Assembly: GCA_023238725.1 (NCBI GenBank)
Contig: CM041546.1
Coordinates: 7,212,483-7,276,482, forward strand
DNA length: 64,000 bases
From: Scortum barcoo
Lineage: Eukaryota > Chordata > Actinopteri > Centrarchiformes > Terapontidae
Direction: 5' to 3'
In this document: piece by piece, positions 36,001 through 47,696 of the stretch
Layout of the letters: the number at the start of each line of letters is the position of its first letter
Position numbering within the stretch: position 1 is the first letter of the stretch
Translations under genes and position numbers: made by a program
The notes under the pieces: generated by a model
What the model saw: the letters and a program-made list of their open reading frames with translations, nothing else
Database searches by the model: none
Told to the model about the DNA's origin: nothing

Positions 36001-36069
36001 ATAATTTACCTCGGAGAGACCTCAGCCACCACATCTCATGGCGTGACAGGGGAGGTGTAATACTTTATA

Positions 36070-36194
36070 AAGCTTTATATTCCAACTCCTCGCAAATATC
36101 CCATGTGTTAATTAAATGAGTAATGCCAAACTTTATAGTCAAGCTTTATATTCCAACTCCTCGCAAATATCCCATGTGTTAATTAAATGAGTAA
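36070..36194. repeat. perfect 54-bp tandem duplication
   Basis: The stretch at 36070-36123 is repeated without mismatch at 36141-36194, an offset of 71 bp. A short ACTTTATA shared before each copy suggests the unit was larger and has small indels. The copies contain the first half of the core motif described for 36107-36890. Confidence 0.93.
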
Positions 36195-36890
36195 AAAGTG
36201 CAGTGGCCTGTGTCCTAAATTAATTGCTTTCTATTAGATTACATTATTGTAGATAGACCAAGCCATATTAACATTGTTGTACATTCTCCTACATTCAATT
36301 TCCTTGAACATTATTATTGCAAGAAATCACTCTCTCTTTCTCGCGCTGTCTCTCTCTTTCTTCCTTCTCGAGATTGTTCCAAATTTCTGTCATGGTGCAT
36401 TCTGCTCAGTTAATTAAAGGGGGCTAAAGTGCAGTGGCCTGTATCCTATTGCCATCAAATCCATAACTTAGAGAGAAAACATTTACATTAACTTGCCATT
36501 AATACCGCCTATGCCGACTTTTCAATTCCCACTAAGTATGATCTTACACAACAATTGCTGTTGCCTGTAAGACAAAAAGGCGAAGAAGTCCATGAGGGGG
36601 GGGACAAGAAAAATTTGATGCTACTGTTAATTAAATGAATAAAAGTGCACCAGGCTGTGTCTCGGAAAACAGCTTTGAGTAATAAAAATATAGCCAACAA
36701 TCTCTCCCTCTCCTTCCTTTCAATTCAGTTTTGAATGCTATTACACAAGGTAATGGAGTTTGGGAATGGGAACTTCTTGATAGCTGTCAGAAAGAAAGAG
36801 AGCGCGAGAGAGCGGGTGGAGAACGCCTTTTTTTTTTTTTTTTTTAATAAAACAACTAAGCTCAGCAGTCTGTATCCTATCTCAGCTATT
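36107..36890 (+). repeat. array of a degenerate core motif at about 215-231 bp spacing
   Basis: A two-part core, GTTAATTAAATGA then AAAGTGCAGTGGCCTGT plus TCCTA, recurs on the same strand. The first half starts at 36107 (second half lost in the tandem duplication), 36178, 36409 and 36626. The second half is at 36195-36211 and 36426-36442 (17 of 17 identical), at 36642-36658 (13 of 17), and weakly near 36856-36880, where CTGTATCCTAT is exact to the copy at 36439. Spacings of the second half are 231, 216 and 215 bp. Between the cores sequence is diverged and includes CT- and GA-rich stretches. The identity of the family is unknown to me. Confidence 0.6.
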
Positions 36891-37090
36891 GGATTGGATT
36901 ATTTTACATTTTGATTGAAATGATGTCCGCGCCAGATAAAAGCACAGACCCCAGCTGTTGTAATTGAATCAGGGTGGAGTTGTTTATTCGGTTGATCTAC
37001 AGCGGTGATTTGCTTGTCCTAACACCCAATGCATAAAAGATCCACTCTTGTTTAACACACTGCTGATTAGATCTGTTTAAAATGGCGAAA

Positions 37091-37369
37091 CAAGAGGCGT
37101 CCGTGTCCAGAGATGGGCAGGCATAAAGATAATACATATAACGGCTTCAGGAGAAGGAGGGGGAGGAAGAGGGTGCAGCAGAGGAGAGGAGAGAGAAAGG
37201 GGGATACAAAGGGGCCCCGCGCTCCCCGGCCCTTGTGATGGTGTTGTGTGTGTGTGTTTCTGTGTGTGTGTGTCTGTGCATGCAGTAGATGCACCATCTG
37301 CTTAACTTTCCATGTGTGACCAAAACTTTCAATAAATACATTTCACATGGCACAGATGCCAGATGCACA
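37091..37369. other. spacer with purine and TG tracts
   Basis: GA-rich at 37148-37200 and TG-rich at 37238-37275. No gene. Confidence 0.5.
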
Positions 37370-37560
37370 GGGGGCCTTGAATAACATTTAAATAAGGGAT
37401 AAGAGGAAGTGTTTACATCCCCAACAACAGACTAAAATAGCAGAACAGAATTAAAGGTGTTCAGGCTAATGCAGGCCATGTCACGGAAAGAAGTTTCCAG
37501 TCATTATTCATTTTGTTCATTTAGTCAGAATGAGCACATCACAAACATGAAATTTTGAGT
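37370..37560. promoter_or_regulatory. candidate CNE with possible outlying core copy
   Basis: AATTAAAGG at 37449-37457 followed by GGCTAATGCAGG near 37464-37475 parallels the order AATTAAAGG-GGCTAA-TGCAG seen at 36412-36435. The similarity is short and could be chance. Confidence 0.27.
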
Positions 37561-38499
37561 GTCAGATATCACTATTTGATGTCATATGATACAGCATTCG
37601 TTCACACACATGATTTAGTGAACCTTATTTATGAGGACTACTAAATGTATGCTATACAATGGATGGTTGATCATCAAATAATGACTCTTATCACTTTGGC
37701 GTAGGATGCACATCCATCATGCTGGGAAAAAGGTGAGGTACGCCCCAGTGCGCAATGCATGCTGATTTCAATATCACTCCTTGAGGGACCACATATGAAA
37801 ACATAATCTGCTTAGATTGCGATGCCCCTCATATAACAATAACTATGTCAAGGGCACAGGCAAAGTCTCAAATTTGTTTACAATTTTTGCATATCGAATA
37901 TATGTGATAAGAGTCCCTTTTTTGATGTAAACATCGTATCACTACTGTGCAGAGCTTTAGTTCTGAGATGATTCTTGTCCAGTTTAATATGATAGTGGTC
38001 AAAAAATAAAGATAATATATCAAATGGTGAACATGCTATTTACATATTGATAAAAGTAAAGGAGGGATTTTGTTTGTTGCATGTTGTAATTCATTACAGT
38101 GAAACCTAATGGTGACAAAAGGGGAACAATATGTTTGTATATTCTGCGTTGATTGAAAAGAACAATATGTATCAGCACTGAACAGTCACAATCAACTATA
38201 ATAAGATAACTCCACTGCATATCATATTATCATGACATCCAGTTGCATATATTAAATGTGTAAGCTTCATATAAACTGGTCAGATTTGGCATAAAACTGC
38301 AAACAGGATATGTATCAACAGTGAACTTTACTTGGGACACAAAACACTGTGTAATCTTTGACATTTACTGACATTCAGATTAGGCCAACATTTGTCAGAA
38401 AGCCTAACCTTTGTCCTTCCTTGTCTGTATATTATCTGCATATTACACCATTGCATCCGATTCTATCGTACCCAAAAAAAAAACAGCTTTTGTAAGAGA
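37561..38499. other. AT-rich non-coding sequence
   Basis: Stop-rich AT sequence with no simple repeats, recognised elements or motif clusters. Confidence 0.55.
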
Positions 38500-38840
38500 C
38501 GCAGATCATGTGTTTAATAATTTCTCATGTTTCAGACGCTCTCGGGTCGCCCCACCATAATCAATCATCTCTATTAACCACCGTATCTCGTGCTCCGCCA
38601 GCCGTGACCCCTGGACAGCTGAGCTCAGATTTTATCGCTGTATGCATGCCACGTTTTACTTTCCCCGACACCCCTGTGTTGCTGTACACCTCTCCGCGCT
38701 GTCTGCTCATGTGCTGTTATAAGCATCCTGTTGTCTTGTGGTTGTTTTATCGGGCCGCTACAATTGCTCGCTGTGGCCCTGCGGGACCCGAATAACCTGA
38801 AACGTCTCACACACCTGGACCGCAGAAAGCCGAAAACAGA
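38500..38840. promoter_or_regulatory. candidate conserved non-coding block
   Basis: GC-richer complex sequence within an AT-rich area. A 95-residue plus-strand frame (38508-38795) has mixed composition but no recognised domain, and its boundaries show no good splice sites. It is the only frame in this part that is not repeat-derived, so coding cannot be fully excluded. Confidence 0.27.
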
Positions 38841-39008
38841 GGCGATGGCTTTAAAATGACCTAAGTCTAAAATATATATGTATTAACTAATGTCAAATCA
38901 ATTTAAGTGCAAAATACTTCTTTATTCTTGATGAGGAGAAGAGATAATATAATATTAAAATAATATAATGTACTACAATGATGAAAGCTACTTAAATACA
39001 CAAAAAAA
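38841..39008. other. AT-rich spacer
   Basis: AT-rich sequence with ATAATATAATATTAAAATAA-type low complexity near 38945-38970. Confidence 0.5.
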
Positions 39009-39103
39009 CTTCTACTACTACTACTACTACAGCTAATACTGCCACTAGCTAATACTACTGTTACTTACTGCTACTACTACTACTACTACTAATAATAATA
39101 ATA
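39009..39103. repeat. interrupted (CTA)n/(TAA)n trinucleotide repeat
   Basis: Runs of CTA at 39009-39030 and 39068-39090 are joined by AGCTAATACTGCCACT-like degenerate units. The tract ends in (AAT)4. Confidence 0.93.
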
Positions 39104-39760
39104 GTTATAATTTTAAACCTATTGCATCAAAAAGCTTTTCCTGATTGGGTTTACATGATAAAAGGCAGGACAGGGTAATCCCTAAAGCAGGACGGCAGCT
39201 TCTTCAGTTCAAATGAGGTAAATCAGCTGAAAAGGAGCCTCCCCAGTCATAGAATTTTTTTTTTTTTGTTTCAGTCTAGATGGTGCTAGGGTCTTTTGAA
39301 ATAGCTAAAATAATAATGAGTGTAAAAATAATCATTTATAAATAGAAAGTCACTTGTTAATTATAGACAGTCTGTTACATATTTTGCAGTTTGAGCAGTT
39401 TCACACAAGTAGGGTTTGAATGTATTTCAGTGTATAGAAATATACAGTTCTTTAACCGCAGGAAGTGGCGACATATTGACAGAAACTATTATTTTCTCTC
39501 TCATCTATCGGTCTTTTTTGCTTTACTGAAAACAGTCACGTGCTTTGTGTTGCAAACTTAGAGTGTAGTGTTTACACGCCTTTAAAACATTATAACGACT
39601 GTAAAAGAGCATAAACTAATTACTTACAACCAGCGTGCAATCTGACTTTAAAACACATAAAAGCTCTATGCCTTCGGTGTTGGTTTGCTGATTTATCAGT
39701 GCTCACGCTCACACTGCATTACGTAGGCTGGTCATTTTTGAGATATTTACATCAGAGAGA
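39104..39760. other. non-coding spacer
   Basis: Ordinary AT-leaning sequence with a T12 run at 39257-39268. Nothing recognised. Confidence 0.5.
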
Positions 39761-39894
39761 GATAGAGAGAGAGAGAGAGAAAGAAAGAAAGGATGACAGA
39801 GATGTTCTCAGCTCTCATAGACACCAGGGGTTGACCTTTTCTCTCACTGTTGGTATCAACCCTTCAAACACTCACACACACTCACACACACACA

Positions 39895-39932
<38 letters not shown>
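39761..39932. repeat. (GA)n and (CA)n microsatellites
   Basis: GA-rich at 39755-39790. CA repeats with periodic CTCA interruptions lie at 39868-39897 and are pure to 39932. They explain the His/Thr-rich frame here. Confidence 0.95.
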
Positions 39933-39937
<5 letters not shown>

Positions 39938-40019
39938 GGAGGGGGGAAAAAACACAAAGCAATAATGTGGAAATGTTAACAGCTTACAATTAAAAATGTG
40001 ATTTATGTTCCATGCAGCT

Positions 40020-40480
40020 GTTAAATGACACTGCGGCCCAACGATATCGATTTCCATATCATTAGCATAATAGTTTTATTGTGCTATAATTACTAAATAA
40101 AAAGGCTCCTACCTGGCAAACCTTACTGCGTATCAGGGACTCTTTAACGAGCAAAATGTTGCCTCACACAAGTAACATGGGTCAATTGCAGCCGGGGATA
40201 GTCGGGGGTAATGATTAGATCATTAAAATTTAGTCTATGCTTCACAGAGCATAGAGAAAATTAACTTCCCCCCACCAAGCTCATTTTTCTGCTGAACATG
40301 AAATAATGATTTTCTGCCAGTATAATTACAAAGCTAACATCTGATAGAGTCAGCATCCAGGGGGGATTATCACATGCATGAGTATTAGACCTCATTACCA
40401 GCTTGACTGCAAAATTATTACATCTTGTAATTGGATGGCGAGATTTATACACAGATTGGGCCAGGGTTCCTCGGTAAGAT
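40020..40480. promoter_or_regulatory. candidate CNE with two perfect dyads
   Basis: TAATGAT-TAG-ATCATTA (40209-40225) is a perfect 7-bp dyad with paired homeodomain cores. Nine bases on, TCTATGCT-TCACAG-AGCATAGA (40234-40255) is a perfect 8-bp hairpin. The whole 460 bp is complex AT-leaning sequence with many ATTA cores and no simple repeats. This is my best CNE candidate in the window by texture. Confidence 0.42.
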
Positions 40481-40839
40481 TGTAATTACAGGCTTCGCTG
40501 GTTCGCTACTTATCACACTGCGTGCAGGAGGGCGGAGGGCCGAAAAAACAAGCGGAGAGGAGGGAAAGGAAGGACCGTTTCATTAAGCAGGGCTACCCTA
40601 TCAATGACAAAATGGCGTCGTGTCCAGGCTGCGCGGATGGCTGGGGCGAGTGGGTAACATCTCCCCTCTCCTTCTCTATTTATGAGGCCAAACAGCGGAG
40701 GTGTTTGCAGGGGGGGGGGGGGGGGGGCGTGGTGGAGTTGGAGGAAAGGGGGGCATTTATTATTACCAGGGTTCCTCTCCCTGACAAATGGGATTTCATT
40801 TATTTAACCTCTGCTGATCTATTCCGGTGAAACGTATAA
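40481..40839. other. purine-rich spacer with G18 run
   Basis: A homopolymer of 18 G residues lies at 40710-40727. The preceding sequence (40525-40580) is GGA-rich. A 102-residue frame crosses the G run and translates it as poly-Gly, so it is not called as a gene. Confidence 0.6.
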
Positions 40840-41300
40840 ACAAGCCATCCGTTTTTTAACGACCGCCGCAGAGTCAACGCCTCAATTATCTAAAGGCTAA
40901 CTGAGTGTTAAAGTGAGCCATCTGCCAGTGGGAAGCCCATTGATTTAATTTGCCTTGTGGTTTTACCCCCGATGCAACCAGGGCCCCACTTTGTGCCTAT
41001 AGAAAAAGAGGCGACAGACACACATATCCCTCATTGAACTTGAGTTCAAACAGAGTGGTCGTGGGGCGTTTGTGTGAGTGTGCAGTCGTCGCTGTGTCGC
41101 CCTGTTCCTCCTCGGTGCGCGTGCACTTCCGTTCCACCTCATATTCTTCTGTGAAATACAAGTGAAAAGCAGAGATAGAGTGAGAGGGAGAGGAAAAAAA
41201 AGGGGAGTTAAGGGAAATCAATATCTGGACTTAAATTTGACGAGGAGGATGTCGGGCTGCCAATGGAGGGGACACCTTTGTTCTCCTGTAGCCAGCTAAT
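40840..41300. promoter_or_regulatory. candidate conserved non-coding block
   Basis: Complex CpG-containing sequence, especially 41055-41125. An AG-rich interruption lies at 41170-41210. Confidence 0.27.
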
Positions 41301-41331
41301 CTCTGCCTGCATGCTGAATGACTATTGACAC

Positions 41332-41530
41332 GGTGTGTGTGTGTGTGTGTTTGTGTGGGTGTGGGTGTGTATGTGTGGGTGTGCACTTGTCTGTGTGAAT
41401 TTGTAATGTCTGTGTTGTCCATCCATGCATATATTTCCCTTACCCCTTACCTGATTGGATGGGATGTGAGCAGTATCTGTAAGCATGCATGTTTTTTGTG
41501 TGTGTGTGTGTGTGTGTTTGTGTGTGTGTT
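41332..41530. repeat. two (TG)n microsatellites
   Basis: TG repeats at 41332-41392 with GGTGTG interruptions and at 41497-41530. They are separated by about 100 bp of non-repeat sequence. Confidence 0.93.
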
Positions 41531-42159
41531 TGCATCCTGGAGGGCTCCTTTGCAGCTAATTTTATAGTCGGCCCCACACACTAATCAGTGTGCCAGCAGT
41601 AATGGAGTTGTTATTGGAGTCCATTACAAAGACCCAGGTTGGATCAATGCTGGTATCAGTGTTCACAGATGCAGCTAGTTCAACCCATGCAGACACAGAG
41701 ATTCAGAAAGGAATTTGTGAGTGTGTGTGTGTGTGTGCAAATACTTGCACAGTATGTGTAAAAATGGTTTTCTTTAACTATTATTCAGCTTTGATAATAC
41801 CCTATATAGAATTATACAATGCAGAATATAATTTTGAAATAAAAAATAACAGTACTGTTAGGGTTGATAGAAAAAAATGCAATATATTGTATTGATTATT
41901 GATTAATATTTATTAGATTGTATTAACTTTTTGTGATGTGCAACAGTATGATATGAATGAAAAAAACAGTATAACTCTGTTTCCTCTATATCTTAAATAT
42001 TCACTTGTACCTGCTGTGAAGGAATTTTGTAAAATGCCAGAGGAGCTATATCAGTCTCACCAAACCAGTTCATAAAGCGTGACTCAGTTAATCGAGAGAG
42101 AACTCTTCATGGGGTTGACATATAAGTGTGTATGGATGTGTTGTGTTATGCAGGATGCG
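41531..42159. other. AT-rich spacer
   Basis: A short TG run at 41720-41738, then AT-rich sequence. No feature is supported. Confidence 0.5.
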
Positions 42160-42410
42160 CACCGGAACAAGTCTGAACGTTCTCCATGGCTATAGTTTAG
42201 TTTAGTGTGGCCGCCTAAATCAGCCAATAATCACCTGCTGCTCGCACTCCAAGTGTTATTGGCAAGCGGATGAGAAAAAATCCCTTCAAGTGACACTCAA
42301 GACCTTCCTGAGCGAGAGCTAAAGCACACGTGGCTTATTCAAATGGCCGTGCACCTGCGTAATAACTCACGTAAGCCTTCGCACGCTCACACCCTTCTCA
42401 TTTTTATGTG
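42160..42410. promoter_or_regulatory. candidate conserved non-coding block
   Basis: Complex sequence between AT-rich flanks. It contains CCAATAATCACC near 42225-42236 and several CpGs. No coding frame. Confidence 0.3.
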
Positions 42411-42544
42411 TAATTGAACCACTTTTCCAATATCAATTTGTAAATGTGCAGTTTTACATTTTGGTTTCAATGTCAGTAATGTTACCTGAATCATTATAGA
42501 CAGAATTAGTTACTCTCTGTGCTTTAACGCCTTTATTTATCCCA

Positions 42545-42870
42545 TTCTCCTTTTTTCCCCCCTCTCTTCCTTGCTCTTCTTCTTTTCTTCCATCTCCTTC
42601 TATCATTTACACTGGCATCTATCCCTAGCCCACCCTACCCCTTTACCCTGCCTCAATTATTCATCCCTCTCCCCTTCCCTCCCTCCTCCAGCCTTTCCCT
42701 CTCTCCACTGCTCACTCCTTCTTCCACTAATACTTATATTTTCTTTTTCTCCCTATATCACATCTTCTCTCCCCTATTTGTTGGGTTTTTTTTTCCTCCT
42801 TTCAGTCAAAGTGCTCTTCCCCAGCCCTTCCTTCCCTCCCCGCTCTCCCTCCATCTCTGTTTCCCCAGAG
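42545..42870. other. pyrimidine-rich tract
   Basis: About 325 bp that is mostly C and T on the plus strand. It yields a 140-residue Ser/Pro/Leu-rich frame on the plus strand, a by-product of composition. Confidence 0.85.
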
Positions 42871-43045
42871 TCACTCATATGGTATTTAAGTGGAATGGGG
42901 CCCATTAACCCTGCCAGCTTGTGTCTCTCCTCTCCTCCATTGATCAGAATGCACACTGGAGATATTTTATTACCGCTGGTTGTGGGGGACTGACGCAGCC
43001 ATTTAAGCAACTCTTCATTTTTTAGTCATGATGAGAGCAGCATCA

Positions 43046-43048
<3 letters not shown>

Positions 43049-43091
<43 letters not shown>
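43049..43091. repeat. (GT)n microsatellite
   Basis: About 21 perfect GT units. Confidence 0.97.
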
Positions 43092-44109
43092 TGTCTGAGT
43101 GTGTAAATGAATATAGGACTAGACACAGATTGGAAGGAAAGTTGCTCCCCAGGGAACTATCAGTGGGAATTATGAGTGCATTTAGGCTTGCTGGAAATGG
43201 CTGCTGAAAAGTCCTTTTTTTTTTCCTTTTATCTTTGTTTATTAGCTTGTGTCTTGATTAAGTGTATCAATCAATTTGAACTTGCTTGAACTTACAGATT
43301 TCTTTATATTTCTGTAGCAGCCTATGATTTCCTCTCCCTTACACACAGTAAAATGTATTTTATTTTAGATAAGCTGACATATTGTGATATATGTCAGTTT
43401 TTTCTTTCTTTATATATGCCATTTGATATCTTTATCTTCTACTATTTGTGAGACATTATACATTTCAATCACGAGCCATACACTCCATATCTTACACATA
43501 CACATCCTTAACGAGATCCCTAATCTCCACTCTAACAGTATATCACTGTAGATGCATCCAAAATGCCACTGACCAGAGTAGCATGTAGCATGTTTGGGTG
43601 TGTTAGAACTAATGTAAACTATTGTGCCTTTTGTGATTTACAATAAATGTCTGCAGCTGTACCAGAGGGAGGAATTGGAGCCAGCAGAGACAGATAAATG
43701 AAAGGTGAGGAGAGAGATGTCAGGAAATGCTCTCCAGGTAAATGTCAAGGAGGCTCTAATCCAACCGCTCATAACTCTGCATAGATAAGACTCACCCATG
43801 GCTCTCCATAGCGGTGCCATAGCTCACAGGGCTTCTCTTTTGCAATGATATAGGGTACTTCAGCTCGCTTCTACTCTCTCGTTTCCTATCATGGTTATTC
43901 CATACCCTTTAGGCAGGATTGCGCGACTGAAGAGTGGATGAGTCATGGAATAATTCTGGGTTGAAGCGACGTTCAATTATTAGATACTCTGGAGGAACAG
44001 CTCTTGCTCCAGTAATATTCCTAACCCACTCACACACTGAAAGCCTGCTAATAGAAATATAGCAGAGAGGGTCATCCAAGGACATCACATCTGACCTATT
44101 ATTACTTTG

Positions 44110-44146
<37 letters not shown>

Positions 44147-45539
44147 AATAAATTGAGGAAACAAAGATAGAAATACAAGTTTAAACTAAGCAAGAGCGTT
44201 AAGGCAAGAGTAACATGGTGGTGTGATTAGCAGCAGTAGGTAAAATTTATGGCTGAGTCAAGACGGGACTTCCTCCAGTTGCACAGAAACCAAACACAGA
44301 GCGGAAAACAGCTGGAAACCTTTGAGCTGGAAACAGTTCATGAATTGCTGAATTGACAAAGGTACCAAAAAGATCTGACCCATCAGTTTAAATGTATTTA
44401 TTTATCTATTTTTGTCTTTCTGACTACAAACTGCATGGGTATAAAATAGAAAAGTTGGTGAACACTGAGGTGTTTATTCCAGTGGTAGCTCTTTGAATAT
44501 GTTGGAAAACGCGGTTTTTATGGTGGTTTAAATATTCAGCCTGTATTTATGTTGCTTCATATAACTCTTTATTTTTACTTCACTGCCAGTTTTCTTTGGA
44601 AGCAATGCCACGGTGGCTGCACAGACTTTATTTTATTTTTATTTTTTGATTAATTTTTCTATGACAGCTTCTGAGATTGAAAGTGGGTGTGCAGTACTTT
44701 GAGCCACTTTGGGGACAGGAACAAATGAGGAGATAATGAAAGAAGTGAGCCTGGGGAGAAAACCAAAACTGAGTCAATGAGTTTGTCCTGAATTATCCTG
44801 AGCTCAGCAGTTCTTGGCGTGCGAGGTTGACTTGATTCAACATGAGGATAAGTGTCAAAACGCAGGGATTTTTACTGTAATAAGCACAAGCACACTCAGA
44901 GGCATGCACGTGAATAGAAACACATTGTGCAGGTAAGCTGGAGTGCAGACTTGCATGCACACACTTGCACACATTTTAAGCTCTTAAGCCTTTATTACTT
45001 GCTGAGATACCAAAGAATTGTATCAAGTTTGAAAGCCGGAGAAGTACCTCTCCTGAAAACTGGTACTGTGATATACATTTTATTACAACAATTTCAGTTA
45101 CTGTAATAACCCACAAGTGTGTCGCGCAAGCTCTACATAATAGATTGCATTGCACAACAGTGTACCGTGTACCCCGTTGTATATCATTGTAATGTATTTT
45201 GTATGGCACCGGACCAAAGTGAGATCTCAATCATTCACACCGACCAGCGTTATTGTTATTGTTGCTGACATCTACATGTTGACACATTGTCAGCAAGAAA
45301 AGAGAGAGAGAAAGGGGGAGGGGGGGTGCTTTGGCAGCTCTGTTGCATGTGAAAGAAAGAAAGAAAAAAAAAACTCTACTGGACGTGGAGTCGGCTCAGC
45401 ACAAGGAACTGGCCAATTATTTCTGAAATGGCAGGGGAGTTCTTGAAATGTGAGAATGTTTCCCTGGATATATACCACACACAGCGAATAAATGACAAGC
45501 ACATAAACAAGACGTTCAAGAGATGACTTTTCCCCCCTT
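43092..45539. other. non-coding sequence with a (TA)n run
   Basis: A pure TA microsatellite at 44116-44142. A GA/G-rich stretch at 45298-45327 and A-run at 45365-45374. The rest is AT-leaning and stop-rich; moderately complex parts at 43910-44100 and 44980-45290 lack clear motifs. Confidence 0.55.
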
Positions 45540-47690
45540 CCTTTTCCCTTCACACACACACACACACGCAATGGACAGAATATTGTTTCTGATATCAAAA
45601 TTATTGACTCTCAAGCTCAGCCCGTCTGGTAAAAGCACCCAGTGTGTGTGTGCTTAAGCCTACGTGTGTGTGTGTGTTTCAGTACATGTTCGTGCACACA
45701 AACTCTGTTCACTTGAATCTGCGATTCAAAGGTTGGCTTGTGTATCATAAACCTGTGCTGTTTGACATTTGATTAAATAGCCTTACTGCCAATCAGCAGA
45801 GCAAAATGCTGAGCGTCGGGTCACAGGGGTCGTGGATTCTTTCCCTTCCTGTTGACAGGCCGCACATTATAAGCCCAAATAAAAAATGTTTACAAGTCTG
45901 TGTCTGCAGTTTATGTCCATGATCAGCTGGTTATACATGCTTTAATGTGTCACGAGCAGCACATTTTTCCTATGTGCCAATCACATGCAGGACAGTCGTA
46001 ACATTTGGATCAAAGACCGGCATTTCTGATTAAGCAAATCACTTCTCACATTAAAACCTGTTTCAGACTTCAGGGGTGTTTGACCTCATAGCCTGGACCT
46101 CTTAACATACTGTTTCCCTTTTTTTTATTTCCCCTGAAGAAGCTTTAAAGTAGTTAAGTGTCAGTAAAGGTATCACATGGTGTATTGGCTAGTTCAGCCT
46201 CTTCATTGGCGCTTTTGAGTTTTTCAGTGGAAATAAGTGTTGAAACCCAAGAGTCCACTTTTTATGGTGGCACCATCTCATCAAATGGAAATATTCTCAT
46301 GCATCCCTTGCAACATTTTATATGTATTTCCCCAAATTTCAGCTCAACATATTTAGTATTCTTGAAAACTGTAGGGTTTCCAAATTTTCAAATGTAAAAT
46401 AAAGTTTTAGCTTCATAGCATACTATAAACTCAAGCCAGACAATTAGGAAATCACAATATTGTTTTTTCAATTGCTCATCATGTTTTTCCTATTTCTTAT
46501 GCAGGCATTCAGTACTTTCTGTACATACTGTGTGGTACAAAAATCAATTCCCAGAATTTTGAAAATTGCTGCAACTGAGCAATTACACTGAAATCGAGTC
46601 TGCATTTGTTTCTTTCAGAGTCACATTATCACTGCAACATGCTGCGGTGCAGACTTTATAAATCATCCTGCACTTACAACTGCATTACTATCCATTTCTT
46701 ACAAAAAACTACTTAAAGAATTACAAAATCATGAGTATTAAAAATATAAAAATACAGTAAATGCAAGAAAAACGGAGCATGGTATGATACAGTAGAATAC
46801 CACAGGCATACACTTTTAGGAATTATTGATGGATAAATGTCTCTAAGGCACAGTTATGTTCATTTTTAAGGCAGACACTTGATACATAAAACTCACAAAG
46901 AGACTGTCAGAACATGTGGAGTAAAAGCTAAACAATTCTGTTAAAGAGTTTTCTTTCTGTATTTTACAAACCAAGCATTAGTATACTTTTTTTTTTTTTT
47001 AACATTCTCAAATGACCATTCATCAAATATTTAACCTAGTGTCTCGGCCAACTGCTCCAGAAATGATGATCCTACTTCCCCTAAAAGTATTGACAGTTTG
47101 ATCAAAACACAAGTCATGTATCAGATAAAAAAAAAAAAAACTGCAGTATTTATTTGTTTTCGGGTCAGGCTTCTTCCATAATAAAAGGTTGACCCTTGAC
47201 CCCTCTGTCCATTAATCAATGTAGAGATGAATAAATAAGTGGGATACGTGGCAGCTGGCCTTCCAACAAGCTGTCTACAACTGTCCAAACCACTTTGGAG
47301 TCACTCGCCGAGGAGAGACCTATAGATCAGCCAAATGGAGTTTGAAACCTAAAGAGAGACGAGGGGATTGGAGAGCAGAGGAGGGGATGATGATGGCACG
47401 ACAATCTGCCACTGGTGTGGGAGGTCTCACTGAGGAGGGGAGACACGGAGAAGGGAGGAGGAGAACTGAGGGAGGTGGGGAGGAGGAAGGAATTATACTG
47501 GAATACTGCGCAGAGAGAGAGGAGAGGATGTGTAACAAGTAATCAGACAAGTAATCAGATACTGGATGATATGTTGCCGTGGGTGGTCTGGGAGGGCCGA
47601 CATGCGAGTAGAGACAGGGTGGGGGGGCAGATAGGACTTTCAGGGGAGGAAGCGTGGGCCAGGGGAAAGGTTATGATGGTAGCCACTTAG
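45540..47690. other. non-coding sequence, largely AT-rich
   Basis: Short CA/TG runs at 45551-45568 and 45640-45680, a T-run at 46988-47001 and an A14 run near 47128-47141. A GA/GGA-rich stretch at 47345-47525 gives purine-coded frames. No gene or recognised mobile element. Confidence 0.55.
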
Positions 47691-47696
47691 GTGACA

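Larger units (their letters stand above)
36001..37090. promoter_or_regulatory. candidate CNE region holding the core-motif array
   Basis: The cores carry TTAATTAA, a homeodomain palindrome, and the intervening AT-rich complex sequence looks constrained (for example 36880-36990). A T17 run at 36829-36845 and a G-run near 36595-36603 interrupt it. Enhancer function of a repeated unit is an inference. Confidence 0.32.

Noticed and set aside
42571..42993. 140-residue plus-strand frame rich in Ser and Pro
   Set aside because: A direct consequence of the pyrimidine-rich tract; no hydrophilic or domain-like segment.
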